Shown here piece by piece: positions 8,821 to 16,526 of a DNA stretch of 64,000 nt. Each line of letters starts with the position of its first letter. Position 1 is the stretch's first letter. The DNA comes from Verrucomicrobiales bacterium (GTDB taxonomy: Bacteria; Verrucomicrobiota; Verrucomicrobiia; Verrucomicrobiales; DEV007): positions 1 to 64,000 of the forward strand of contig JAEUHI010000058.1 of NCBI GenBank assembly GCA_016795385.1, read 5' to 3'. The translations under genes and the position numbers were made by a program. Under the pieces are notes generated by a model. That model did no database searches. It was not told where the DNA came from and saw nothing but the letters and a program-made list of their open reading frames with translations.

Positions 8821-8984
8821 GCGGATGGATACGGCGGCGCGCGCGGTCCGGCAAGGCGGGGGTCTTCGTTGGGGGGATGATTCTTGGGCCCCGGAGGGGC
8901 CGGAGAAGTGGCCTTCGGGTTCGTTGCCCTCCTCCACTGAAAGGGCTCCGAACCCACTTTGAGATTCTCTGAGATCGGTCGTAG

Positions 8985-9095
8985 GAGGACTCTTGGGCCC
9001 CGGAGGGGCCGGAGAAGGTAGCCGGTGGTGAAGCGGAGCGGAACCACCGGTTCACCATCGAAAGGAAATGGTGCGCCCCGGCAGGGGCGCGAGAA
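8985..9095 (-). repeat. REP-like palindromic unit, inverted orientation, left of RAYT
   Basis: Contains three small hairpins in series: a GGCCCC-rich stem (near 8995-9010), the block gccggtggtgaag...accaccggt (about 9020-9052), and a cgccccg-gcaggggcg stem (about 9073-9090). The same blocks appear in opposite order and strand in the units at 9552, 9779 and 9928, so this copy is inverted relative to them. A partial copy of the first hairpin also occurs at about 8886-8907, inside the over-long helicase reading frame. These repeats flank the Y1 transposase on both sides, as REP/BIME sequences do around RAYT genes. Confidence 0.8.
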
Positions 9096-9104
9096 GCGTC
9101 TCCC

Positions 9105-9551
9105 TCACCAGAGCCACTTTTCGTCGAACTCCACCATGCCACGTTCCAGAAATTCCCGATATTCCTCCTGAAACGTCTTGGTCTGGTGGTGTTTCTCCTG
9201 GCCGAGGACATAGGCTCTTGCACTCTCGATCCCGGAGGCGGCGAGGGTGAAGGCCCCGTAGCCCTCTTGCCACGCGAATCCCGGCCAGCCCAGTTCTTTC
9301 CGGATCCAGGCCGAGGATTCACTCTTCAGCTCCCTCATGACGTCCGCGAGGCGATGGCTCGCCTTCAATCCTGCGAGCACATGGACGTGGTCGCCGGTTC
9401 CACCGACGGCGTGGGCGAGACCTTCCATCCCGCGAAGGGTGCCGCCGAGGTATTCGTGGACGCGCGCCCGGGAATCGGGACCAAGCCACGGTTCCCGATG
9501 TTTCGTCGAGAAGACTAGGTGGTAGTGCAGCGAGGTGTGCGTCGAAGCCAT
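9105..9551 (-). CDS. REP-associated tyrosine transposase (RAYT), Y1_Tnp/IS200-like
   Basis: A 148-residue single-domain HUH transposase of the Y1_Tnp family (PF01797). The first strand HLVFSTKHR (residues 11-19) is the family hallmark. The HUH metal-binding motif is H55-V-H57 in GTGDHVHVL, and the nucleophilic tyrosine is Y114 in ARAYVLGQEKHH. The ATG is at 9549-9551. The gene is surrounded on both sides by palindromic repeats in opposite orientations, which is how RAYT domains sit among the REP sequences they recognise. Known RAYTs cut and join REP hairpins and probably spread them; they rarely move as classical transposons. All catalytic residues are present, so the gene is probably functional. 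A truncated duplicate of its 5' end lies at 9676-9777. Confidence 0.93.
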   Translation of the reverse strand: MASTHTSLHYHLVFSTKHREPWLGPDSRARVHEYLGGTLRGMEGLAHAVGGTGDHVHVLAGLKASHRLADVMRELKSESSAWIRKELGWPGFAWQEGYGAFTLAASGIESARAYVLGQEKHHQTKTFQEEYREFLERGMVEFDEKWLW

Positions 9552-9661
9552 GTTGGACGGTTCTCGCGCCCCAGCCGGGGCGCAAGTGATTCATGGGTGA
9601 TGGGACCGGTGGTTCCGCTGCGCTTCACCACCGGCTACCTTCTTTCGTCCCTCCGGGACGC
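9552..9661 (+). repeat. REP-like palindromic unit A
   Basis: Starts right at the RAYT start codon. Order of parts: hairpin cgcgcccc-agcc-ggggcg (9565-9582), the block ccggtggt...accaccgg (9606-9634), and gtccc-tcc-gggac (9648-9660). It is repeated in the same orientation at 9779-9890 and 9928-10026. Confidence 0.85.
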
Positions 9662-9675
9662 CGGGAAACGATGAG

Positions 9676-9777
9676 GGATTCGTGGACGCGAGGCCGGGAT
9701 TCCGGAACAAGCCACGGTTCGCGATGTTTCGTCGAGAAGACCAGGTGGTAGTGCAACGAGGTGTGCGTCGAAGCCAT
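9676..9777 (-). pseudogene. Truncated duplicate of the RAYT gene 5' end
   Basis: On the minus strand this segment closely repeats the first ~33 codons of the RAYT gene, including the start codon (CAT at 9775-9777) and the codons for the HYHLVFSTKHRE segment, with several substitutions. Downstream similarity stops abruptly and REP-like sequence follows. The catalytic HUH and Tyr regions are absent, so this is a dead fragment. The whole block of RAYT fragment plus REP unit B repeats the arrangement RAYT 5' end plus unit A, which points to segmental duplication. Confidence 0.8.
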
Positions 9778-9778
9778 G

Positions 9779-9890
9779 TTGGACGGTTCTCGCGCCCCTG
9801 CCGGGGCGCAAGTGGTTCATGGCGGGATGGGACCGGTGGTTCCGCTGCGCTTCACCACCGGCTACGTTCTTTCGTCCCTCCGGGACGCCC
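9779..9890 (+). repeat. REP-like palindromic unit B
   Basis: Same order of three hairpins as unit A: cgcgcccc-tg-ccggggcg (about 9790-9808), ccggtggt...accaccgg (about 9832-9861), gtccc-tcc-gggac (9875-9887). It follows the truncated RAYT copy exactly as unit A follows the intact RAYT gene. Confidence 0.85.
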
Positions 9891-9927
9891 TTCATCGGCG
9901 TGCGCTCCGCCCCTATTCCGGTCCAAT

Positions 9928-10026
9928 CTCGCGCCCCTGCCGGGGCGCAAGTGATTCATGGGGGATGAGACCGGTGGTTCCGCTGCGCTTCGCCACCGGC
10001 TACCTTCTTTCGTCCCTCCGGGACGC
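9928..10026 (+). repeat. REP-like palindromic unit C
   Basis: Third direct copy with the same three hairpins and small changes (one arm reads gccaccgg). It ends about 130 bp before dnaE. The stretch from 10027 to 10158 shows no gene and no clear promoter. Confidence 0.85.
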
Positions 10027-10158
10027 CCCGCATCGGCTTGCGGCCCCGCCGTCAACACCCCCGCCCCGGTCCCACCCCGCGCGATTTCCCGACAATCCCT
10101 CTTGCCCTCGGGGTGGCCCTCTCTAAGCTAACTCCCGCCCGATTTCCGTCTCCGCCCG

Positions 10159-13100
10159 ATGCCGACCGATCCCTTCATCCACCTCCACCTGCACACCGAG
10201 TATTCCCTCCTCGACGGGGCGGTGCGCATCGCGGACCTGATGAAGAAAGCCGAGCGCTGCAAAATGCCCGCGGTGGCGATGACCGACCACGGCAACATCT
10301 TCGGGGCCATCGAGTTCTACCAGGCGGCGAAAAAGGCGGGGATCAAACCCATCATCGGCTGCGAGGCCTACCTGACTCCTCCGGGCGTCCCGCTCACGGA
10401 GAAAAAGGCCGAGATGGTGAGCTCGGGGAAGGTGAAGAAAAAGCGCAACTCGCACCTCACCCTGCTCGCCTCGACGAACGAGGGCTACGCGAACCTGATG
10501 AAGCTCGTCAGCCTCGGCCACCTCGAGGGGATGTATTACAAACCGCGAATCGACAAGGAGGCCCTCGCCGCCCACTCCGAGGGCATCATCTGCCTGAGCG
10601 GCTGCATCAACGGCGAGATCAACCAGTTCATCCAGAACGAGGACCTCGATTCGGCGCGCAAGAGTCTCGGTGAATTCGTGGACATCTTCGGCAAGGACCG
10701 CTTTTTCCTCGAGGTGCATGACCACGGTTTCTCCGAGCAGGCCACCTGCACGCGGCAGATGGTGCAATTCGGCAAGGAGTATGGGCTCGGCCTCGTCGCG
10801 GCGAATGATGTCCACTTTCTCAACCAGGCCGACCATGACGCGCATGATGTGATGATCTGCATCGGCACCGGCTCGCTCCTCATGGATGAGAACCGGATGA
10901 AGTATTCCCCCGAGGTCTACTTCAAGACGACCAACGAGATGCGGCGTCTCTTCAAGGACCTGCCCGAGGCCTGCGACAACACCCTGCGCATCGCGGACAT
11001 GTGCAACGTCGCGATCCACCTCGACTCGACGAGTTCGGAGAAGTATCCGCAATTCGATTCGCCCGACGGCAGCCCGCGGGAGGCCTATTTCGAAAAGGTC
11101 TGCTACGAGGGTCTCGCCTGGCGCTACGGCGAGCGGGCCAAGACCGACCAGGAACTGCGCGCCCGCCTCGACTACGAGATCGGCGTCATGGCGAAGATGG
11201 GCTTCGTCTCTTACTTCCTCATCACCTGGGATTTCGTGAAGTGGGCGAAGGACAACGGCGTGCCCGTCGGTCCGGGCCGGGGTTCGGCGGCGGGTTCGCT
11301 CGTGGCGTATGTGTTGGGGATCACCGATCTGTGTCCGCTGCGCTTCGGGCTGATCTTCGAACGATTCCTCAATCCCGAGCGGGTCTCGCCACCCGATATC
11401 GACATCGACTTCTGCCAGACCCGGCGTCCCGAGGTGATCGACTACGTGCGGCGCAAGTACGGCGAGCGCGCCGTCTCCCACATCGTCACCTTCGGCACCC
11501 TCGGTGCGAAGAGCGTGGTGCGCGACGTCGGCCGGGTCATGGGCCTGAGTTTCTCCGAAGGCGACCGGATCGCCAAGATGATTCCGACGGAGCTGAACAT
11601 CACCCTCGTCGATGCGAAGAAGAAAAATCCCGAGCTCGCCGCCGAGATCGCGAACAATCCCACGATCGGCGAACTGTGGAAATACTCGACCTTCCTCGAG
11701 GGCCTCACCCGCGGCACCGGCATCCACGCGGCCGGCATCGTCATCGGCGACCGCGAGCTGACGAACTACGTGCCCCTCATCCGCGGCAAGGAAGGCGAAG
11801 TCGTGACCCAGTACGCGATGAGCCCGCTCACCGACCTGGGCATGCTGAAGATGGACTTCCTCGGCCTGAAGACCCTCACGGTGATGCAGGACGCGATCGA
11901 CCTGATCCGCCGCCACACGCCCGACTTCGTCCTCGACAACGAGGGCTTCAACGACAAGGCCACCTTCGAGCTTCTCAACCGCGGCGAGACGACCGCCGTG
12001 TTCCAGCTCGAATCCGGCGGAATGATGAGCCTTTGTCGCCAGTTCGACGTGAACCGGATCGAGGACATCATCGCGCTCATCGCCCTCTACCGGCCGGGTC
12101 CGATGGACCTCATCCCCGACTTCATCGACCGGAAGAAAGGGAAGAAGAAAGTCGAGTACCTCCACCCCCTCCTCCAGGAGGCGAGCGAGGAGACCTTCGG
12201 CATTCTCATCTACCAGGAACAGGTGCAGCGCGCCGCGAACCTGCTCGCCGGTTACTCCCTCGGCGAGGCCGACTTGCTCCGCCGCGCCATGGGCAAGAAG
12301 AAGCTCGAGGAGATGGTGAAGCAGCGCGCCAAGTTCGTGAAGGGCTGCGCCGAGGTGAACCAGATCCCCGAGAAGAAGGCCAGCGAGATCTTCGACTTGC
12401 TCGAGAAGTTCGCGGGTTACGGCTTCAACAAGTCGCACTCCGCCGCCTACGGGCTCATCAGCTACCACACCGCCTACCTCAAGGCGAACTACCCGGTCGA
12501 GTTCATGGCCGCGGTCTTGTCGAACGAAGTCAACAACACCGAGAAGATCTCCACCTTTGTCGCCGAATGCCAGCGCATGGGCATCGAGATCCTCGCGCCC
12601 GATGTGAACCGCTCCATGCTCAAGTTTGTGCCCGAGGGTCGCGAGCAGGGACGCCGCGCGATCCGCTTCGGACTCGCCGCGGTCAAGAACGTCGGCGAAG
12701 GCGCGATGGAGACCGTCATCCGCGAGCGCGAGGCCAACGGCGAATTCAAGTCGCTCGAGGACTTCGCCGGACGCCTCGACAGCCGCTCGGTGAACCGCAA
12801 GATCCTCGAGAACCTCATCAAGGCCGGCGCCTTCGACTTCACGATGGAGCGTCGCGACGACATGTTCTCGCGCGTCGGCCAGGTCATCGCCGGATCGAGC
12901 GCTGCCCAGCGCGACCGGGCCACCGGGCAGACTTCGCTCTTCGACATGAACGAGCTCATGACCGCAGCCGCTCCGCCCGAGGTCATCGAGGAGGACCGTG
13001 TCGTCTGGAACCAGCGCGAATACCTCGCCCACGAGAGGGACCTGCTCGGTTTCTACGTCACCGGCCACCCGCTCGACGAATACCGCGGCGTCATCGAGAA

Positions 13101-13740
13101 GGGCAAATACAACACCCTCGCCGATCTGCCCCAGATGAAGCCGGGGAAAAAGGCCGAGCGTTTCGCCGGCATGATCGGCGAAGTCGCGATCAAGTACACC
13201 AAGCGAGAGGGCAAACCTTTCGCCGTGCTCATCTTTGAAGACTTCACCGGCTCCACCGAGGTCATGGTCTGGAACGAGACCTACCAGAAGTGCAACCAGC
13301 TCCTCGTGAAAGGCTCCGTCATCGAATTGAAAGCCAAGGTCGAGCAGGACACCCGCACCGAGACAAACCGCCTCATGGCCGATGAGATCAAGGCCATCGC
13401 GCAGGATCCCAACTACGTCGCGCCGGCCATGCACGGCCATGGATCGAACGGAGGCAACGGGCGGAATGGGAGCAACGGCAACAACGGCCACCACGCCGCG
13501 CCTGCCGGCGCCAAACCGGGTGCGGCCCAACCCATCGTCGTCGAGCTCGACTCCCGCCGCGACACCCTCTCCGCGATCGAACAACTCCGCCTCGCCGCGA
13601 CCGACAATCCTGGCGAACGTCCGCTCCATCTGCGCGTGAGGACCGAAGACGGCCGCGTCGTCACGATGGAGGCGGGAGGCAGGTATCGCGTGTCGGATGA
13701 TTTCCTTTCGGCATCGGGAATCGAGTTGTGGGTGGTTTGA
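10159..13740 (+). CDS. dnaE: DNA polymerase III alpha subunit (replicative polymerase)
   Basis: 1193 residues, normal for bacterial DnaE. The N-terminal PHP domain starts at FIHLHLHTEYSLLDG (residues 5-19) and continues with MTDHGNIFGAIEFY. The C-family polymerase catalytic aspartates are in PDIDIDFC (D413, D415, D417). Conserved palm and finger motifs PVGPGRGSAAGS, HIVTFGTLGAK, GIHAAGIVI and LLRRAMGKKK follow. A helix-hairpin-helix region and an OB fold (about residues 990-1080) come next. A low-complexity Gly/Asn/His linker (about residues 1093-1115) separates the OB fold from a short C-terminal domain. A long antisense open frame lies opposite this gene and is a codon-bias shadow. The ATG at 10159 is the first codon before the PHP motif; no Shine-Dalgarno is seen. 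It is transcribed away from the repeat cluster and appears monocistronic. Confidence 0.98.
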   Translation: MPTDPFIHLHLHTEYSLLDGAVRIADLMKKAERCKMPAVAMTDHGNIFGAIEFYQAAKKAGIKPIIGCEAYLTPPGVPLTEKKAEMVSSGKVKKKRNSHLTLLASTNEGYANLMKLVSLGHLEGMYYKPRIDKEALAAHSEGIICLSGCINGEINQFIQNEDLDSARKSLGEFVDIFGKDRFFLEVHDHGFSEQATCTRQMVQFGKEYGLGLVAANDVHFLNQADHDAHDVMICIGTGSLLMDENRMKYSPEVYFKTTNEMRRLFKDLPEACDNTLRIADMCNVAIHLDSTSSEKYPQFDSPDGSPREAYFEKVCYEGLAWRYGERAKTDQELRARLDYEIGVMAKMGFVSYFLITWDFVKWAKDNGVPVGPGRGSAAGSLVAYVLGITDLCPLRFGLIFERFLNPERVSPPDIDIDFCQTRRPEVIDYVRRKYGERAVSHIVTFGTLGAKSVVRDVGRVMGLSFSEGDRIAKMIPTELNITLVDAKKKNPELAAEIANNPTIGELWKYSTFLEGLTRGTGIHAAGIVIGDRELTNYVPLIRGKEGEVVTQYAMSPLTDLGMLKMDFLGLKTLTVMQDAIDLIRRHTPDFVLDNEGFNDKATFELLNRGETTAVFQLESGGMMSLCRQFDVNRIEDIIALIALYRPGPMDLIPDFIDRKKGKKKVEYLHPLLQEASEETFGILIYQEQVQRAANLLAGYSLGEADLLRRAMGKKKLEEMVKQRAKFVKGCAEVNQIPEKKASEIFDLLEKFAGYGFNKSHSAAYGLISYHTAYLKANYPVEFMAAVLSNEVNNTEKISTFVAECQRMGIEILAPDVNRSMLKFVPEGREQGRRAIRFGLAAVKNVGEGAMETVIREREANGEFKSLEDFAGRLDSRSVNRKILENLIKAGAFDFTMERRDDMFSRVGQVIAGSSAAQRDRATGQTSLFDMNELMTAAAPPEVIEEDRVVWNQREYLAHERDLLGFYVTGHPLDEYRGVIEKGKYNTLADLPQMKPGKKAERFAGMIGEVAIKYTKREGKPFAVLIFEDFTGSTEVMVWNETYQKCNQLLVKGSVIELKAKVEQDTRTETNRLMADEIKAIAQDPNYVAPAMHGHGSNGGNGRNGSNGNNGHHAAPAGAKPGAAQPIVVELDSRRDTLSAIEQLRLAATDNPGERPLHLRVRTEDGRVVTMEAGGRYRVSDDFLSASGIELWVV

Positions 13741-13791
13741 GGGATGCGACGGATCGCTGTTTGGTTCGAATCCTTACGGCTCGGGGAGGAT

Positions 13792-13974
13792 GGCCTACGG
13801 AATACACGGAACACGCGGAATCCGATCCATGAACCAAAGGGCAACGATTCACGTTTTCCGGGACAATCTTGATGGCTTTCCAGTCTTTCCTTTCCGTGCA
13901 TTCATTGAATTTGATGCCTGCGGCATCAATCTCGGTCTCCTGTAATTCCGCGTTTTCTGTGTATTCCGTAGGCC
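13792..13974. repeat. Intergenic element with 30-bp terminal inverted repeats
   Basis: The segment at 13792-13821 is the reverse complement of 13945-13974 with only two mismatches over 30 bp. The interior is about 120 bp, AT-richer than its surroundings, and holds a further perfect hairpin TTGATGCC-tgc-GGCATCAA (13911-13929). No ORF of note lies inside. Size and structure fit a small non-autonomous element (MITE-like) or a large transcribed hairpin between dnaE and the next gene. The rest of the gap (13741-13791 and 13975-14086) shows nothing recognisable. Confidence 0.7.
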
Positions 13975-14086
13975 GCCTCTTCTATGCTCGATGGCGGGCC
14001 CCGAACCCCGGGCTTTGGATCCCGCGGCGCAACCGCGCCGGACTCCCGCCTTGTCTCCTCGTTCGTGTGGCCTCATTCTCCGGCCC

Positions 14087-14866
14087 ATGAAAACCCCGCT
14101 GCTTGTTGCCTTCGCCGTCCTTTCCCTCGCGCTTCCCGCCCGTTCGCAAACCGCCGCCCCGGCCGCGCCCGCGGCTCCGGCCAAGCCGGCCGTTGTCCTG
14201 CCGCCGCAAAAGGCCTACGTCGCCGCCCAGAAGTTCGCCAACGACGGCAAGGTGAACCCTGGTTTCCTTGCCGCCCACGAGAAGTTTGTGGCCCAGGCCA
14301 AAGAGGGCAAAGCCCGCCTCGTTTTCCTCGGTGACTCGATCACCGCGGGATGGGGCCGGCAGCCCGCGATCTGGGACAAGGCCTTCGGTCAATACGATCC
14401 GGTGAACTTCGGCATCGGTGGCGACCGCACCCAGCACGTCCTCTGGCGCATCGAAAACGGCGAACTGGAGGGGATCAAGCCAAAAGCCGTCGTCCTCATG
14501 ATCGGCACGAACAATTCGGGCGCCGATTCCGCCGAGGACATCGCCAAGGGCATCACCGCCATCGTCGATACGATCAAGACGAAGCAACCCCAGGCGAAGA
14601 TCCTCCTCCTCGCCGTCTTCCCCCGCGGCGAAAAGCCCACCGGGAAGATGGGAGTCGCCAACGAGAAGCTGAAGCAGGTCAACGCCACGATCGCGAAGCT
14701 CGACGACGGCAAGACCGTCCACTTCCTCGACATCGGCGGGAAGTTCCCAATCGTCGACGGCAACCTCAGCGCCGCGGCCATGCCCGACTTCCTCCACCTC
14801 TCCGAATCCGGCTACCAGATCTGGGCCGATGCGATCAGCGGGAAGCTGGCGCAGTTGATGAAGTGA
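14087..14866 (+). CDS. Exported SGNH/GDSL-family hydrolase (PAF-acetylhydrolase-like)
   Basis: 259 residues from the ATG at 14087; the frame is open further upstream, but this start gives a clean signal peptide (residues 1-20, cleavage near ARS-QTA). An Ala/Pro-rich linker follows, then an SGNH hydrolase domain. Block I is GDSITAGWG with nucleophile S84, block II is GIGGDRTQHVLWR, block III is MIGTNNSG with the Asn oxyanion residue, and block V is DFLHLS with D234 and H237. This matches the platelet-activating-factor acetylhydrolase IB-like subgroup, which in Verrucomicrobiota and Planctomycetes often acts on esterified glycans. Substrate unknown. Converges with the minus-strand ATPase gene downstream, with an 80-bp gap. 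Confidence 0.93.
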   Translation: MKTPLLVAFAVLSLALPARSQTAAPAAPAAPAKPAVVLPPQKAYVAAQKFANDGKVNPGFLAAHEKFVAQAKEGKARLVFLGDSITAGWGRQPAIWDKAFGQYDPVNFGIGGDRTQHVLWRIENGELEGIKPKAVVLMIGTNNSGADSAEDIAKGITAIVDTIKTKQPQAKILLLAVFPRGEKPTGKMGVANEKLKQVNATIAKLDDGKTVHFLDIGGKFPIVDGNLSAAAMPDFLHLSESGYQIWADAISGKLAQLMK

Positions 14867-14949
14867 GGGGCGGATGGTGGTGTGAGGGGTCGCGAGTCAA
14901 CCCTGTCGGGTGGGGAGTCTTACCCTGTTGGGTCTGGTCGAACGGTGAC

Positions 14950-16431
14950 TCAGGATTGGACAGGCGGGAAATCAGATTCGGATTCTGATTCGCCGGCTCC
15001 ATCCAATCCGCCGAAGTGATTCATCGAGAGAAGAAATTTTCCGACCTCGTAAACGGCGAGGCTGGTGGGAACCAGAAATACGGTCGAGCCGTCGGCGAGC
15101 GATTTGCGGCCGTGTATGGTCCGGGTGGTAACTTCGCAGAAACGGATGGTCGGATGTTTCGATCGGAAGGCGGCAAGATGGCGAAGGAGTTTGCCGTCTT
15201 TCGCCGGACGATCGGACCATTTGACTTCCGTTGCCCACTCCGGTTTTTGGCTGAGTGGATCGAGACCGACGAGATCGATTTCTCCGGCCGGCCAGCGGGC
15301 GTAATAGAGATGGTTCACGATCCCGGGTTGGTGAAACCACTGCGCAAAAAGGGCGGTTTCCGCGAGGGCACCCATGCTGACGTCGTCGTCCGCCGGATGT
15401 CCGAACAGCGCGGCGCGCATCGAGGGGTTGGTCAGGTAGATCTTGAAGGCGGTGGCGCGTTTGAAATGCCGCGCGTTCTGGTCGATCCGGTTGACGCGGC
15501 GCACGAGAAAGGCGGCTTCGAGATATTCGAGATAGCGGCTCAAGGTGGTTTTCGAGACCCCGGAGCTTCTGGAAAGGTCTTCGAGAGTGACCTCGTTCCC
15601 TGTATTGTAGGCCAGTGTCGTGAAGAGCCGGTTCAGTTCCTGAATGTCACGGATGCCGTAGAGTTGGGGTAGGTCCCGGAGTAGGACTTTGTCGATGATG
15701 TCGCTCTTGATGAAGCGCCCACTTTCTTTCCGGACCGTGGTGTTAATGACGGCCTCCGGGTAACCTCCGTAGTTGAGGTAATTCACGAACTCGAGATTGA
15801 GAGCGTCGATATCCCGGGCGAACGCGCGATCCGCTTCGTCAATACGAATCAGTTCCGTCTCCCTGCCTACAAAGTCGAGGTACTCGGCAAAGGTGAGCGG
15901 TGGGAGCAGGAATTCGGTGAAGCGGCCGGCACCTGATTCCCGGCTCTTCAGGCGAAGAGCGGCGGCGGCCGATCCTGACGCGAGGAAACGAATGTGCGGA
16001 AAGCTATCGACGAGTGATTTGAGGTGGATCTCCCAGTCCTTCAGATACTGGACTTCGTCGAAGATGACGGTGAGCGGGGTATCGCGGGAATGGCCGAATC
16101 GTTCCTGGAATCGCAGCACGAAAGTCTCCAGGCCGATACCTGAGTAAATTGGCGTTTCGAGAGACAGGAATAGGATGCGGTTGCCGGGGGTCTCTTCTTG
16201 AAGAAGTCTTCGGATCGTCTGATGGAGGATCACGGTTTTTCCAACGCGGCGAGGACCAAGAAGGATGATCGCGCGCCTTACCTCCCGGTTGACGACGAGA
16301 CGGTAGAACGTTTCGAGGTAACTTCGCTCGGGAAGGTCGCGATAACTCGCGTCCACGTCGACCCCCCCGGTCCACCACGGATTGTCGAAGTCGAGCCTCT
16401 TCTCGACATCCTGCTGTGAGATCTGGAGCAC
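14950..16431 (-). CDS. AAA ATPase with C-terminal DUF4143 domain
   Basis: 493 residues. The N-terminal AAA_14-type P-loop domain has Walker A GPRRVGKT (about residue 59) and a Walker B ending in FDEVQYLKDW. After the ATPase comes a winged-helix section (SRSSGVSKTTLSRYLEYL) and a DUF4143 domain with FKIYLTNPSMRAALFG and a nuclease-like ATEVKWSDRP stretch near the C-terminus. Such proteins are widespread, often sporadic in distribution, and usually of unknown function; some resemble archaeal/bacterial STAND-like ATPases. The start is a GTG at 16429-16431. A plausible promoter and a palindrome sit immediately upstream, and the transcript could be nearly leaderless. No toxin or other partner gene is adjacent. 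Confidence 0.9.
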   Translation of the reverse strand: MLQISQQDVEKRLDFDNPWWTGGVDVDASYRDLPERSYLETFYRLVVNREVRRAIILLGPRRVGKTVILHQTIRRLLQEETPGNRILFLSLETPIYSGIGLETFVLRFQERFGHSRDTPLTVIFDEVQYLKDWEIHLKSLVDSFPHIRFLASGSAAAALRLKSRESGAGRFTEFLLPPLTFAEYLDFVGRETELIRIDEADRAFARDIDALNLEFVNYLNYGGYPEAVINTTVRKESGRFIKSDIIDKVLLRDLPQLYGIRDIQELNRLFTTLAYNTGNEVTLEDLSRSSGVSKTTLSRYLEYLEAAFLVRRVNRIDQNARHFKRATAFKIYLTNPSMRAALFGHPADDDVSMGALAETALFAQWFHQPGIVNHLYYARWPAGEIDLVGLDPLSQKPEWATEVKWSDRPAKDGKLLRHLAAFRSKHPTIRFCEVTTRTIHGRKSLADGSTVFLVPTSLAVYEVGKFLLSMNHFGGLDGAGESESESDFPPVQS

Positions 16432-16437
16432 AGTCGA

Positions 16438-16465
16438 ATCCTACGACATGCCAAAAAAAAGTCAA
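16438..16465 (-). promoter_or_regulatory. Candidate sigma-70 promoter of the DUF4143 ATPase gene
   Basis: Minus strand: -35 TTGACT (16460-16465), a 16-bp T-rich spacer, and -10 TAGGAT (16438-16443). A start about 7 nt downstream would fall at or next to the GTG start codon (16431), giving a leaderless or near-leaderless mRNA. Predicted by consensus only. Confidence 0.5.
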
Positions 16466-16466
16466 A

Positions 16467-16488
16467 TAAGCACAGCATACTGTGCTTA
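16467..16488. promoter_or_regulatory. Palindrome between sulfatase and ATPase genes (operator or terminator)
   Basis: Perfect 9-bp inverted repeat TAAGCACAG-cata-CTGTGCTTA, directly upstream of the -35 of the ATPase promoter. On the minus strand it is followed by TTTGACTTTTTTTT, so it could equally be a factor-independent terminator for the sulfatase gene that ends at 16527. Both roles may be combined. Confidence 0.55.
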
Positions 16489-16526
16489 TCGCAGCCAAAT
16501 AGTCCCAAATTGCCGCGAGAATGTTC

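Noticed and set aside
6949..8880. 643-codon plus-strand frame opposite the Lhr helicase
   Set aside because: Shadow of the helicase; rich in Gly/Ala/Asp with no recognisable motif. Similar antisense shadows lie opposite katG, HerA-like, DUF1549 and jetC genes.
8985..10026. Possible CRISPR array
   Set aside because: The repeats are long multi-hairpin REP units in both orientations, with a RAYT gene and no regular spacers or cas genes.
10123..13629. 1168-codon open frame on the minus strand opposite dnaE
   Set aside because: It is fully antisense to a certain dnaE gene and its translation is low-complexity, with no domain. Long antisense frames are expected from the codon bias of GC-rich genes.
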